From Sphingomicrobium nitratireducens (GTDB lineage Bacteria > Pseudomonadota > Alphaproteobacteria > Sphingomonadales > Sphingomonadaceae): a stretch of 64,000 nt of DNA. Both the position numbers and the translations under genes were made by a program. Every line of letters begins with the position of its first letter. The stretch's first letter is position 1. The notes below the pieces were generated by a model that was given only the letters and a program-made list of their open reading frames with translations, had not been told where the DNA came from and ran no database searches. The stretch is taken from contig NZ_JANJZA010000001.1 of assembly GCF_026157035.1 (NCBI RefSeq), positions 1,281,001 to 1,345,000 of the forward strand. Direction: 5' to 3'. Positions 8,523-21,997 of the stretch are shown one piece after another.

Positions 8523-9401
8523 TCATGGCGCCGACCCGGTCGATTCCGACGGCGCGCTTTCGGCAAGGTCGCGATGCCTGACCGTCACCTTGTGGCCCTT
8601 CGCCTCCAGCCGCGAGGCCATGGCCTCGGCAGCAGCGACCGACCGGTGACGTCCCCCCGTGCATCCGAACGCGACCGTTAGATAATTTTTGCCGGCGGCC
8701 CAATAGCGCGGAATGAGGTCATCCAGCAATGTTTCGATCCGTTCGACGGTCTCGGCCCAGCCGGGATCGGCTTCGACGAAGGCGCGCACGTCCGCATCGC
8801 GGCCGGTCAACAGTCGCAATTCCGGCTCCCAATAAGGATTTTTGACGAAACGCATGTCGAACATGAGGTCGGCGGCACGCGGCAGCCCGCGCGAAAATCC
8901 AAACGACTTGAAGGTCACCGTCGGGTCGCCGTCGGCCTCGCTGTAGCGACGTTTGAGCTCGTTACGGAGCGCGACGGGCGAGTAATCGGTCGTGTCGATC
9001 AGCGAGTCGGCGGCTTCGCGCAGCGGCGCGGTGAGCGTGCGTTCGCGCGCGATCCCCTCCTCGGCGCCGCCTTCCGAGGCGAGCGGATGACGGCGGCGCG
9101 TGGAATCGTAGCGGCGGGCCAGCTCGCTTTCGGCGCAGTCGAGATAGAGGATCTCGACGTCCGCGCCCGCCACCTCGCGCAGGTCGTGGATCACGCAGGC
9201 TGGATCGAAGCCGCGGCTGCGCATGTCCATCCCGACCGCGAGCGGCGTGTCGCTCTCGCTTCCCGCGACGAAGGCCGCAAGCAGGGCGAGGGGAAGATTG
9301 TCGACCACGTCCCAGCCCCAATCCTCGAGCGTGTCGAGCACGGTCGACTTGCCCGCTCCCGAAAGGCCGGTGACGACAAGAAGGCGGCGGCTTTCGCTCA
9401 C
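8523..9401 (-). CDS. rapZ: RNase adapter protein RapZ
   Basis: A 292-residue protein with an N-terminal P-loop (GLSGAGKS, residues 12-19), the DNLP motif, and the C-terminal block TVAFGCTGGRHRSVAAAE typical of RapZ/YvcJ. In enterobacteria RapZ directs decay of the GlmZ small RNA controlling amino-sugar synthesis; the role in alphaproteobacteria is less clear. The start is a GTG that overlaps the hprK stop as GTGA. Its placement between HPr kinase and EIIA suggests control tied to PTS phosphorylation or envelope precursor supply. Confidence 0.95.
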   Translation of the reverse strand: MSESRRLLVVTGLSGAGKSTVLDTLEDWGWDVVDNLPLALLAAFVAGSESDTPLAVGMDMRSRGFDPACVIHDLREVAGADVEILYLDCAESELARRYDSTRRRHPLASEGGAEEGIARERTLTAPLREAADSLIDTTDYSPVALRNELKRRYSEADGDPTVTFKSFGFSRGLPRAADLMFDMRFVKNPYWEPELRLLTGRDADVRAFVEADPGWAETVERIETLLDDLIPRYWAAGKNYLTVAFGCTGGRHRSVAAAEAMASRLEAKGHKVTVRHRDLAESAPSESTGSAP

Positions 9402-9832
9402 GGTTCCAGCCCGATGCGGTCGAGCGCCATATCGATCTTGATCGCGGCGGACGTGCCCTTGGGATCGACCCGAAGGCGCGGCAGGGCGCAGCCGAACAGC
9501 ATTTCCCTCTCGCCCTCCTCCGGGAGCCGATCGGGCGGAGCGGACAGGTCGACGTAGAGCGCGACCATCACGTCCTCGCGGCTTGCTAGCTCGATGATCC
9601 CGAGCCCGCGCACTTCCATCTTTCCGCTGATCGAGGGCGGCGCGGACGCGAACAGCCGGTCCTTGTCGCGGCGAAGCAGGGTCTGGTCGTCGGCGACCAG
9701 CTTGTAACCGCGGTCGATCAACTGGAGCGCGAGGTCGGACTTGCCCGCGCCCGACGGGCCGCCGATGACCACCGCGCGGTCGCCGCGCGCGACGGTGGTG
9801 GCGTGAATATTCTCGGTGCTGAGCTTGCTCAT
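9398..9832 (-). CDS. hprK: HPr kinase/phosphorylase, short alphaproteobacterial form
   Basis: Only 144 residues, against about 310 in Firmicutes: the N-terminal domain is missing and the kinase core remains, with Walker A GGPSGAGKS (24-32), the LVADDQ segment, and the ISGKMEVRGLGI signature. Such short forms are normal in alphaproteobacteria and are thought to phosphorylate Ser on HPr, here Ser50 of the HPr encoded 1.3 kb downstream. ATGA overlap with chvG and GTGA overlap with rapZ show tight coupling of sensor kinase and PTS genes. Confidence 0.93.
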   Translation of the reverse strand: MSKLSTENIHATTVARGDRAVVIGGPSGAGKSDLALQLIDRGYKLVADDQTLLRRDKDRLFASAPPSISGKMEVRGLGIIELASREDVMVALYVDLSAPPDRLPEEGEREMLFGCALPRLRVDPKGTSAAIKIDMALDRIGLEP

Positions 9833-11400
9833 GCCTTCTCCAGCGCGGGCAGGGTGATGGTGAAGCAGGCGCCCGTCCCGCCGTCGGGACGATCGCCGAC
9901 GTCGATGGAGCCGTCATGGCCGTCGACGATGGCCTTGGCAATGGCAAGGCCCAGCCCCGAATGCTGGCCGAAATCCTCCTGCCCGTGACGGATCGAGTGA
10001 AAGCGGTTGAAGATGGTGGCGCGGCGCTCCGCCGGGACGCCGGGGCCTTCGTCGCGCACCTGCACGCGGACCTTGTCGCCCACGCGCATCGCGCTCACCT
10101 CGACGAGGCCCCTGGGCGGCGAGAAGCTGATCGCGTTGTCGATCAGATTGTCGACCGCGCGGGCGAGGCGGGAAGGGTCGCCCTCGACCATCACGCTGGC
10201 CTTCTGCGGGCGCGCATAGACCAAGCGGGCATTACCGGTTTCGCGCCGGGTCGCCCAGGCGCCGACCAACTGGCCGACGAGGTCGCCCATGTCGACCGGC
10301 TCGAACTGGGCGCGGGCAAGCTCGGCATCGGTGCGCGCGGCCTCGGAGATGTCGCCGATCAGGCGATCGAGCCTGAGAACGTCCTGCTGGACCACGTCGA
10401 GCAGCTGGCGACGCAAGGCGGGGTCCTCGATCCGCTCCAGCCCGTCGACCGCGCTCCTGAGCGAGGCGAGGGGGTTCTTCAGTTCGTGGGTGACGTCGGC
10501 GGCGAACGCCTCGATCTGGTCGATGCGGTTGCGCAGCGATTGGCTCATGTCGCTGACCGCGCGCGCCAGCGTGCCGATCTCGTCGCGGCGCGAGGGCAGG
10601 CGCGGGACGTTGACCTCGCGCGAGCGCCCGAGGCGTACCCGCTGGGCGGCGAGCGCGATGTGGCGAAGCGGACGCGCGATGGTGCGCGCGAGGAACAGCG
10701 AGAGCAGCACCGAGAGCAGGGTGGCGATGGCCATGGCGGCGGCGATTGAGGCGCGCTGGGAGCGCAGTGTGCGGGTGAAGGCGCGGTCGTTGAAGGTAGC
10801 AAGCAGCACCATCTCCTCGCCGGCGACCGGTGCGGCGGCGGAAAAGACCGGCGTGCGCTCGGGCGCATCGCGCACGCGGGTCACGGGCGCGCTGGTGGTG
10901 CGCGCCTCCAATCCCTCGGGCCAGGCCGACAGGCGGTCCGGCAAGGGTTCGACGAATTCTTCCGCGACGGGGTCCCCGGTCAACCAGTTGAAGCCGCGGT
11001 CGAGTGCGCGCGCGATGTCCTTGGTAAAGGCCTGCGCGGTGGGATCGCGCAGCCGATAGGTCGGCCCCGCGATCGACCAGCTGTCGGCAAGGCGCGTGCC
11101 GTCCGCGTCGTAGAGCCGGAATCTTGGCCCGCCGGGCCCCGCCATCGCCGAGAGCAAGGCGGGCCAGGCGCCGTCGGGCGACATGGTGACCGCGGCGGCG
11201 GCGGCATTGGCCTGCGCGGCGAGCTGCGCGACGCGTTCCTCGCGCAGGCGGTTACGGTAACTGTCGAGGAACAGGATCGCGAGCGCGAAGGTGACGAGCG
11301 TGATGACGTTGACCGCGAGGATGCGGCGCTTGAGAGACCAGCGGCCCGACCAGGCCAGCCGCAGTCCCTCACTCCTCTCCGAAACGATATCCGACACCAT
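9829..11400 (-). CDS. chvG: ChvG/ExsG-type sensor histidine kinase
   Basis: A 523-residue membrane kinase: membrane segment at about 28-46, a periplasmic sensing domain (about 50-215), a second segment (about 218-240), HAMP, then HisKA with phospho-His305 in [11 protein letters not shown] and HATPase motifs [15 protein letters not shown] and [10 protein letters not shown]. This is the ChvG family, which in relatives responds to acid or cell-wall stress and signals to ChvI. I begin at ATG 11400, leaving a 32-base overlap with chvI; the site is weak, so a start a few codons away is possible. Confidence 0.93.
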   Translation of the reverse strand: MVSDIVSERSEGLRLAWSGRWSLKRRILAVNVITLVTFALAILFLDSYRNRLREERVAQLAAQANAAAAAVTMSPDGAWPALLSAMAGPGGPRFRLYDADGTRLADSWSIAGPTYRLRDPTAQAFTKDIARALDRGFNWLTGDPVAEEFVEPLPDRLSAWPEGLEARTTSAPVTRVRDAPERTPVFSAAAPVAGEEMVLLATFNDRAFTRTLRSQRASIAAAMAIATLLSVLLSLFLARTIARPLRHIALAAQRVRLGRSREVNVPRLPSRRDEIGTLARAVSDMSQSLRNRIDQIEAFAADVTHELKNPLASLRSAVDGLERIEDPALRRQLLDVVQQDVLRLDRLIGDISEAARTDAELARAQFEPVDMGDLVGQLVGAWATRRETGNARLVYARPQKASVMVEGDPSRLARAVDNLIDNAISFSPPRGLVEVSAMRVGDKVRVQVRDEGPGVPAERRATIFNRFHSIRHGQEDFGQHSGLGLAIAKAIVDGHDGSIDVGDRPDGGTGACFTITLPALEKA

Positions 11401-12100
11401 AAAGGGTCTCGATCGCGTCGAACTCACCGTCGACGCCGCGGAACTTGCGCCGGATGCGCTTGATGTGACTGTCGATCGTGCGGTCGTCGACGTAGACGTC
11501 GTCCTGGTAGGCGACGTCGAGCAGCTGGTTGCGCGACTTGACCACGCCCGGGCGGTGGGCGAGCGCCTCGAGGATCATGAATTCGGTGACCGTCAGCGTC
11601 ACGTCCTTGCCGTCCCAGCGTACCTTGTGGCGGGCCGGATCCATGACGAGGCGGCCGCGCTCGATGGGCTGGACGTCCTCGTCCTTGTCGCCAACAGTCT
11701 CGGTCTTGCCGTTGCCCGCCGCGAGGTCCTGGCGGCGCAGGATGGCGCGGATGCGCGCGATCAGCAGGCGCTGGGAGAAGGGCTTGGCGATATAGTCGTC
11801 GGCGCCCATCGCGAGGCCTAACGCCTCGTCGAGTTCGTCGTCCTTGGAGGTGAGGAAGATGACCGGCATCGCGCTCTGCTCGCGTACGCGGCGCAGCAGC
11901 TCCATCCCGTCCATCTGCGGCATCTTGATATCGAACACGCCGAGGTCGGGCGGATCGTCGAGGATCGCCTTCAGCGCGCTCGCCCCGTCGGTGTAGACGC
12001 GGGTGATGAAGCCTTCGGCTTGGAGCGCGATCGAGACCGAGGTGAGGATATTGCGGTCGTCGTCGACGAGCGCGATCACATGGTTCGTGGAAGAAGTCAT
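11369..12100 (-). CDS. chvI: ChvI-type OmpR-family response regulator
   Basis: A 243-residue regulator with a receiver domain (ALVDDDRN, phospho-acceptor Asp57 in [11 protein letters not shown], Thr/Lys at VIFLTS and IAKPF) and an OmpR winged helix ending [13 protein letters not shown] and TLYGVGYRF. It is first in the operon chvI-chvG-hprK-rapZ-EIIA-ptsH. ATG 12100 is chosen because a GAGGGCC site precedes it and upstream codons do not look conserved. In relatives ChvGI controls acid, envelope and gluconeogenic genes; pckA lies divergently 150 bases away. Confidence 0.95.
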   Translation of the reverse strand: MTSSTNHVIALVDDDRNILTSVSIALQAEGFITRVYTDGASALKAILDDPPDLGVFDIKMPQMDGMELLRRVREQSAMPVIFLTSKDDELDEALGLAMGADDYIAKPFSQRLLIARIRAILRRQDLAAGNGKTETVGDKDEDVQPIERGRLVMDPARHKVRWDGKDVTLTVTEFMILEALAHRPGVVKSRNQLLDVAYQDDVYVDDRTIDSHIKRIRRKFRGVDGEFDAIETLYGVGYRFGEE

Positions 12101-12166
12101 GCCGAGGCCCTCATCGCCATGGGACTTAACCGCGCGAAAAGCGTTACACAAGCGGCCCGACCGGCT

Positions 12167-12195
12167 TTGACCCGATAGGACAAGGCAGTTATAGC
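12167..12195 (+). promoter_or_regulatory. candidate pckA promoter
   Basis: TTGACC (12167-12172), a 17-base spacer and TATAGC (12190-12195) make one of the better housekeeping-type promoters in the window. It lies in the 149-base gap between divergent chvI and pckA, 54 bases before the pckA GTG, leaving room for a regulator such as ChvI upstream. Confidence 0.55.
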
Positions 12196-12249
12196 GCGGC
12201 CAGCAACGGGGGCAGCTTGCTCCTTTTCAACTCCTCGGGAGGACCGGAC

Positions 12250-13857
<1,608 letters not shown>

Positions 13858-13900
13858 CCGACCCGGGACATGGCCGGGTCTTGAAAAGAGGACCCGGCCG

Positions 13901-14359
13901 ATGACCGACCCCAAGACTGAATTTTCACCGCGCCTGTTCGAATCCGAGTCCGAGATCGAGCATCTCGGCGAGGGGCTGCTGGCGTGCACGCTCGAGCGCC
14001 CCGAATGGACGCACGAGGCGCATCTCGCCGCGACGACTTGGCTGCTGCTCAAGCATCCCGAACTCGACCTAGACGCCGAGTTGCCCGGCCTCATCCGCCG
14101 TTTCAACGAAAGCGTGGGCGGGGTGAACGATGATACTCAGGGCTATCACGATACGATCACCAAGGCGTTCCTGGCTGGCGTGCGATTGTTCCTGTCGGAA
14201 GCGGACCGCGACCGACCGGTGCACGAACTGGTCAACGAGTTGCTGCTATCCCCGATGGGCAAGCGCGACTGGCCGCTGCGCTTCTACAGCCCGCAGCGGC
14301 TGATGAGCGTCGAGGCGCGACGAGGGTTCGTCGCGCCCGACCTCAATCCGCTGCCCTAG
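13901..14359 (+). CDS. conserved protein of unknown function (WTHEAHL motif)
   Basis: A 152-residue soluble protein with no signal peptide or membrane segment. Conspicuous are a His pair in EWTHEAHLAATTWLL, a central PGLIRRFNESVGGVND...GYHDTIT block and a C-terminal DWPLRFYSP segment; the repeated His suggest a metal or catalytic site but I recognise no known enzyme. It starts at ATG 13901 with AGAGGA upstream and follows pckA by 43 bases across a small GC hairpin. It shares its stop bases with the convergent DUF3597 gene (CTAG). Confidence 0.75.
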   Translation: MTDPKTEFSPRLFESESEIEHLGEGLLACTLERPEWTHEAHLAATTWLLLKHPELDLDAELPGLIRRFNESVGGVNDDTQGYHDTITKAFLAGVRLFLSEADRDRPVHELVNELLLSPMGKRDWPLRFYSPQRLMSVEARRGFVAPDLNPLP

Positions 14360-14736
14360 TCCCTCAGCGAGGCGGGTACGCGCCCGCCATGCTGCTCGAG
14401 TTCCTGCATGACGCGCTTGTGCAGCCAGATATTGTCCTCGGCGCTGCCCGAATAGTCGGTGCGACCCATTTCCTGCGCAAGTTCCTTGCGATTGTCATAG
14501 CTGGAATCGAGGTCGAGTAGCTTCATCAGGTCGACGATCGAAGTGCGCCAGTTGAGGTCCTGCCCGGCGCGTTCATACTTGTCCTCGAGAACGGCTTCGA
14601 CGTCGACGGTCTGCGCGGTCGCATCGCCGGCGCCCAGGCCGCCCGTCGGCGCATTGCCGAGAATGACGCCGTCATTGGGATTGGCGCGCGCCTTCTTGCC
14701 GAAAATCGCGTCCTTGATCTTGCTGAAAATGCCCAT
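14356..14736 (-). CDS. DUF3597 domain protein
   Basis: A 126-residue protein beginning MGIFSKIKDAIFGKKA, followed by a flexible segment (about 17-45) and an all-helical C-terminal domain with NWRTSIVDLMKLLDLDSSYD and RKELAQEMG that matches the DUF3597 family. Family members are small proteins with a LysM-free helical fold of unknown role. AAGGGAGAG lies upstream of the chosen ATG. It follows nfeD on the same strand after an 89-base gap that holds tandem repeats. Confidence 0.85.
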   Translation of the reverse strand: MGIFSKIKDAIFGKKARANPNDGVILGNAPTGGLGAGDATAQTVDVEAVLEDKYERAGQDLNWRTSIVDLMKLLDLDSSYDNRKELAQEMGRTDYSGSAEDNIWLHKRVMQELEQHGGRVPASLRD

Positions 14737-14795
14737 CGATACTCTCCCTTCACTGTCTGCCTGACCAGCGAACAAGGAGGGGCGATGTTCCGTTT

Positions 14796-14840
14796 CAGTC
14801 GGTTCCGGCTCAGTCGATTCCGGACTCAGTCGGTGCCAGG
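14796..14840. repeat. three imperfect tandem repeats over the nfeD stop codon
   Basis: Three units of about 15 bases beginning CAGTCG (14796, 14811, 14827) follow each other: CAGTCGGTTCCGGCT, CAGTCGATTCCGGACT and CAGTCGGTGCCAGG. The third is the end of nfeD itself; read on the minus strand each unit carries (A/T)CGACTGA or CCGACTGA, so the last codons and the TGA stop have been copied downstream. It looks like slippage-type duplication. Confidence 0.75.
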
Positions 14841-15290
14841 TAGGGCGGGCAGGGCTTCGACGATTACGCAATTGCCCTCGACGCCCGAGACGACCACCTT
14901 GTCGCCTTCGAGCGCGGAGAGGCTGCCGCGGGCGTTCCACTCGCTGTCGCCGATCTTCACGCGGCCCATGTCGTGGTCGATCGCGCGGGTGACGGTCACC
15001 TTGCGCCCGACCAGCTGGGCGGCGCGCTCGTTGAGCATCCCGTCGCTCTCGTCATGGACGGGGCGGGCGTAGATCTTCTTACCGATATAGACCGACAGCG
15101 CGGTGTAGACCGCGAACAGGCCAAGCTGGGGCGCGAGGTCTAGGCCGAACAACAGCGTGAAGGCGCCGGTCGCGAGCGCCGCGGCGCCGATGAAGACCAG
15201 GAACACGCCGGGCGCGAGCAACTCGAGTGCGAGCAGCAGTACGCCTGCGATCAGCCACCACGTCCCGGCGTCGAGATCGGCGAACCCCAC
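14826..15290 (-). CDS. NfeD family membrane protein
   Basis: A 154-residue protein with two to three N-terminal membrane segments (TWWLIAGVLLLALELLAPGVF; IGAAALATGAFTLLFG; LGLFAVYTALSVYIG) and a C-terminal OB-fold NfeD domain with LVGRKVTVTRAI and GRVKIGDSEWNA. It starts at GTG 15290, four bases after the stomatin stop, so the pair is one unit. NfeD proteins partner stomatin-like proteins in membrane microdomains and are linked to membrane protein quality control. Confidence 0.92.
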   Translation of the reverse strand: MGFADLDAGTWWLIAGVLLLALELLAPGVFLVFIGAAALATGAFTLLFGLDLAPQLGLFAVYTALSVYIGKKIYARPVHDESDGMLNERAAQLVGRKVTVTRAIDHDMGRVKIGDSEWNARGSLSALEGDKVVVSGVEGNCVIVEALPALPGTD

Positions 15291-15294
15291 CGGC

Positions 15295-16251
15295 TCAGTC
15301 CTTCTTAGCGACCGGGACCGAGCCGACCGCGCTGGCCTTGACGACATGGTCGCCGAGCGCCTCCTTGGCGATCTCGCCGATTCCGCCGAGCGAGCCGATC
15401 AGCTGGGTCGCCTCGACGGGGAACAGGATCGTCTTGGCGTTGGGCGAAGTCGCGAACTTGCCGATCGCCTCGACATATTTCTGCGCGACGAAATAGTTGA
15501 TCGCCTGTGCATCGCCGCTTGCGATCGCCTGGCTGACCAGCTCGGTTGCCTTGGCTTCGGCTTCGGCCATGCGTTCGCGTGCCTCGGCCTGGCGGAAGGC
15601 GCTTTCGCGCTCGCCTTCGGCCTCGAGGATCGCCGACTGCTTGTGGCCTTCCGAGCGCAGGATTTCCGACGCGCGCTGGCCTTCGGCCTCGAGAATAGCG
15701 GCGCGTTTCTCGCGCTCGGCCTTCATCTGACGGGTCATCGCGTTGACGATATCGGCGGGCGGGCGGATGTCGGCGAGTTCGACGCGGGTGATCTTGACGC
15801 CCCAGCTCTCGGTCGCGTTGTCGACCACCGACAGGAGGCGCGCGTTGATCTCGTCGCGCTTGGACAAGGTCTCGTCGAGATCCATCGAACCCATCACGGT
15901 CCTGAGGTTGGTGGTCGAAAGCGCCATGATCGCCGAATAGAGGTCGGAGACTTCGTAGGCGGCCTTGGCGGCGTCGAGCACCTGGAAGAACACTACGCCG
16001 TCGACCGACACCATCGCGTTGTCGCGGGTAATGATCTCCTGGCCGGGAATGTCGACCACCTGTTCCATCATGTTGATCTTGTGGCCGACGCGATAGAAGA
16101 TCGGCGGGACGAAGTTGAAGCCGGGGGTCGCGGTGCGGGTGAACCGCCCGAAATGCTCGATCGTATAGCGATACCCTTGGCGCACGATCTTGATCGCGGA
16201 GATCACATAGAGCACCACGAAAAAAACGATTGCCGCCAACACATATTCCAT
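15295..16251 (-). CDS. stomatin/prohibitin-like SPFH protein (QmcA type)
   Basis: A 318-residue protein: one N-terminal membrane anchor (residues 4-21), the SPFH/Band 7 domain (about 22-190, with VRQGYRYTIEHFGRF, PGFNFVPP, TRDNAMVSVDGVVFFQV and ATESWGVKITRVELADI), then a charged Ala/Glu coiled coil (about 190-260) for oligomerisation. GGGGGAAG precedes the ATG. With NfeD directly downstream it likely forms ring-shaped membrane scaffolds that shape lipid microdomains or regulate proteases. The partner protease is not visible here. Confidence 0.93.
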   Translation of the reverse strand: MEYVLAAIVFFVVLYVISAIKIVRQGYRYTIEHFGRFTRTATPGFNFVPPIFYRVGHKINMMEQVVDIPGQEIITRDNAMVSVDGVVFFQVLDAAKAAYEVSDLYSAIMALSTTNLRTVMGSMDLDETLSKRDEINARLLSVVDNATESWGVKITRVELADIRPPADIVNAMTRQMKAEREKRAAILEAEGQRASEILRSEGHKQSAILEAEGERESAFRQAEARERMAEAEAKATELVSQAIASGDAQAINYFVAQKYVEAIGKFATSPNAKTILFPVEATQLIGSLGGIGEIAKEALGDHVVKASAVGSVPVAKKD

Positions 16252-16307
16252 CAGGCTTCCCCCGAATAAATTCCATCTGTCGGGGAACATGATGCAAAAG
16301 GAGCGCC

Positions 16308-17147
16308 GTGACAGGAAGCAAAATCGGACAACGCGCGGTGCTTTTCGACCGACCAGCGGTGCTTTTCCTGCCCGCCTCGCGCGAGCGGGCGATCGCCAAG
16401 GCGCGTGGCAGCGCGGCCGACATGGCAATCCTCGACCTCGAGGATGCGGTGCCGGTGGACGACAAGGAGCTGGCGCGAGAGGCCGCGGTCAACGCGGTCG
16501 CGGAGGACTGGCCGATGCCGGTCGCCATTCGCATCAACGCGCCGGGCACGCGCTGGCACGCGGCCGATCTTGCCGCGGCCTGCGCGTCGAACGCGGACAT
16601 GATCGTGGTGCCGCTGGTGTCTTCGCCAGACGAGGTCGAAGCGGTCGCAGTGCAGGCGAGCCAGCCGGTCGCTGCCATGATCGAGACAGCGCGCGGGGTG
16701 CTCGCGGCAGAGGAGATCGCCTCGATCGCGGCGGCGCTCATCGTGGGAACGAACGACCTTGCCGCGGACTTGCGGCTTCCGTCGGGCGCGGGGCGCGCGC
16801 CGATGCGGCATGCGATCAGCCAGGTGCTGCTGGCGGCGCGCGCGAAAGGGATCGCCGCCTATGACGGCGTCTATAACCGGCTCGACGATCCGGACGGGTT
16901 CGCCATCGAGGCCGCCGAGAGCCGGGCGATGGGCTTCGACGGCAAGACGCTCATCCACCCCAGCCAGATTGCGCCGTGCCAGGAAGCGTTCATGCCGTCC
17001 GCCGCCGATATCGAACGGGCGCGCCGTCTCGTCGAAGCCGCCGGGGAAGGGGCGCAGATCGGTGCTATCAGCTTCGAAGGCGAAATGGTCGAGGCGATGC
17101 ACGTCGCTTCCGCACGGCGGCTGCTGGCGCGGATCGGCGACGTTTAG
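16308..17147 (+). CDS. HpcH/HpaI aldolase / CitE-like lyase
   Basis: A 279-residue TIM-barrel lyase of the citrate-lyase beta family: LFLPASRERAIAKARGSAAD start, metal-binding Glu in LDLEDAVP, IRIN, MIETARGV, the GTNDLA metal site and GKTLIHPSQI. Related enzymes cleave (S)-citramalyl-CoA, malyl-CoA or similar CoA esters. No partner subunits (CitF/CitD) are near, so a stand-alone CoA-ester lyase is more likely than citrate lyase. The GTG start follows AAGGAG. It diverges from the stomatin gene with a 56-base gap. Confidence 0.85.
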   Translation: MTGSKIGQRAVLFDRPAVLFLPASRERAIAKARGSAADMAILDLEDAVPVDDKELAREAAVNAVAEDWPMPVAIRINAPGTRWHAADLAAACASNADMIVVPLVSSPDEVEAVAVQASQPVAAMIETARGVLAAEEIASIAAALIVGTNDLAADLRLPSGAGRAPMRHAISQVLLAARAKGIAAYDGVYNRLDDPDGFAIEAAESRAMGFDGKTLIHPSQIAPCQEAFMPSAADIERARRLVEAAGEGAQIGAISFEGEMVEAMHVASARRLLARIGDV

Positions 17148-17197
17148 CGGGGCGCATGGCCGCATCGGTGTCGACTTGTAGCGTTGGAGGCGAGACG

Positions 17198-20288
<3,091 letters not shown>

Positions 20289-20297
20289 GCGCAGGAC

Positions 20298-21476
20298 ATG
20301 ACGCCCTCCGCCCGCGTCCAGGCCGCCATCGACATCCTCGACGAGGTGATCGCGTCGGCAGTGGCCAACGGGCCGCCGGCGGACGCGATCGTTCGCGGCT
20401 ATTTCAAGACGCGGCGCTATGCCGGCTCGAAGGACCGGCGCGCGGTGCGCGAACTTGTGTTCCGCGCGATCCGGCACAGCGGCGAGCGTCCCGGGAACGG
20501 GCGCGCGGCGATGGTCGCGCTGGCCTCGGACGACACGGATCTGGCGGCATTGTTCGACGGCAGTACGCACGGGCCCGCGCCGATCGCCGAGGGGGAGGGC
20601 GTTGCCGACAGCTCGGTCGTGCCCGAGTGGTTGCAGTCAGAATTGTCGCCGCACGTGGGCGAGGAGGAATGGGCCGCGCTGGTCGAACGTGCGCCGCTCG
20701 ATCTTCGCGTCCATGTCGCAAAGACCGATCGCGAAGCGATGCTGGCTGCATTCGAGGGAGCCGAGGCGACTCCGCACAGCCCGTGGGGCCTGCGCCTTTC
20801 GGCCGATACGCGGATCGACGACAGCCAGCCCTACCGCGTCGGCGAGGTCGAAGTGCAGGACGAGGGCAGCCAGCTGGTCGCGCTCGCCGCTGCGCCCGAG
20901 GATGGCGAGGTCGTGCTCGACCTGTGCGCCGGGGCAGGGGGCAAGGCGCTGGCTTTGGCCGCCGCGGCACCGGGCGCAAGGATTGTTGCAAGCGATGTCA
21001 GCCTGCAGCGCCTGTCCGCGCTCGCGCCGCGCGCCGAGCGGGCGGGGGCGCCGATCGAGACATTGCTGCTCGATCCGCCGCGCGAGGCCGAGGCGCTGGC
21101 GCCGCTCGACGGACAGTGCGACCTCGTCCTTGTCGATGCGCCGTGCAGCGGGTCGGGAACGTGGCGGCGCAATCCCGAGGGGCGCTGGCGGCTGACGCCG
21201 GAGCGGCTCAACCGATTGGCCGAAACGCAGGCACGCGTGCTCGACCTCGCCGCGCCGTGCGTGAAGCCGGGCGGGCGGATCACCTACGCGGTCTGTTCGC
21301 TTCTGACGCGCGAGGGGGCGGGCCAAGTCGAAGCATTCCTCAGCCGCCATTCAGGCTGGACTTGCGAGGATGTGCTCGATTTCGTCGGACGAACCGAAGG
21401 AGGCGGACGCTTGCTGACGCCAGGCCATGACGGAACCGACGGATTTTTCGTCGCCACGTTGCGACGCGCATGCTAG
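20298..21476 (+). CDS. RsmB/NOP-family RNA (cytosine-5-) methyltransferase
   Basis: A 392-residue SAM-dependent RNA m5C methylase. The SAM-binding motif LDLCAGAGGKALALAA, the catalytic Cys in VDAPCSGSGTWRRNPE (about 283) and the releasing Cys in YAVCSLLTREG (about 333) are all present. The N-terminal region is short and not a clear NusB domain, unlike enterobacterial RsmB, so target 16S position 967 is only a guess. It lies directly behind guaB. Confidence 0.92.
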   Translation: MTPSARVQAAIDILDEVIASAVANGPPADAIVRGYFKTRRYAGSKDRRAVRELVFRAIRHSGERPGNGRAAMVALASDDTDLAALFDGSTHGPAPIAEGEGVADSSVVPEWLQSELSPHVGEEEWAALVERAPLDLRVHVAKTDREAMLAAFEGAEATPHSPWGLRLSADTRIDDSQPYRVGEVEVQDEGSQLVALAAAPEDGEVVLDLCAGAGGKALALAAAAPGARIVASDVSLQRLSALAPRAERAGAPIETLLLDPPREAEALAPLDGQCDLVLVDAPCSGSGTWRRNPEGRWRLTPERLNRLAETQARVLDLAAPCVKPGGRITYAVCSLLTREGAGQVEAFLSRHSGWTCEDVLDFVGRTEGGGRLLTPGHDGTDGFFVATLRRAC

Positions 21477-21502
21477 CCATGTGGACGTTCAAGGAGATTG
21501 TC

Positions 21503-21997
21503 ATGCGCATCACCCCGCTCGCTCTGGCCCTCGGCCTCGCTGCCTCGACCGTGTCGGTTCCGACACTGGCGAGCGAGCAGGCGATGAAGTCCGATCCGCG
21601 TTCGGCGGCACTGCTCGAAAAGGGCAAGGCGTTGCGCGCGGCGGGCAAGCTGGTCGAGGCCGACGATGCTCTCGAGGCGGCGCTGGTCGCCGATCCCGCC
21701 AATCGCGCGGCCTTCGTCGAGATGGCGCGTGTTGCGATCGACCAGAAGCTATACGGGCAGGCGATCGCGATGACTCGCAAGGCGTTGGTCCTTGAACCGA
21801 CCGACCGCGATGCGCTCGGCGTTCAGGGCGAAGCGATGATCGAATTGGGCGCGATGGATCGCGCCAAGGCCAATCGCGACAAGCTGGCCAAGCTGTGTCC
21901 CACGGGTTGCGATCCGCTCGGACGGCTCGATGGCAAGCTGCGCAGCGGGCCGTCGATGGCGGCCGCGCAGACCGGCGAAAAGCCCAAGGCGAACTAG
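21503..21997 (+). CDS. periplasmic TPR-repeat protein
   Basis: A 164-residue protein with a cleavable signal peptide ([19 protein letters not shown], cut near TLAS) and two to three tetratricopeptide repeats (about 38-135; e.g. [24 protein letters not shown] and [22 protein letters not shown]). Repeats of this kind mediate protein contacts; no enzyme motif. ATG 21503 is chosen because AAGGAG lies seven bases ahead and the signal starts there. It shares a CTAG double stop with rsmA. Confidence 0.85.
   Translation: MRITPLALALGLAASTVSVPTLASEQAMKSDPRSAALLEKGKALRAAGKLVEADDALEAALVADPANRAAFVEMARVAIDQKLYGQAIAMTRKALVLEPTDRDALGVQGEAMIELGAMDRAKANRDKLAKLCPTGCDPLGRLDGKLRSGPSMAAAQTGEKPKAN

Noticed and set aside
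13860-13880. Hairpin after pckA as a terminator
   Set aside because: GACCCGG/CCGGGTC forms a seven-base stem but is followed by TTGAAAA and then the next gene's ribosome site; transcription probably continues.
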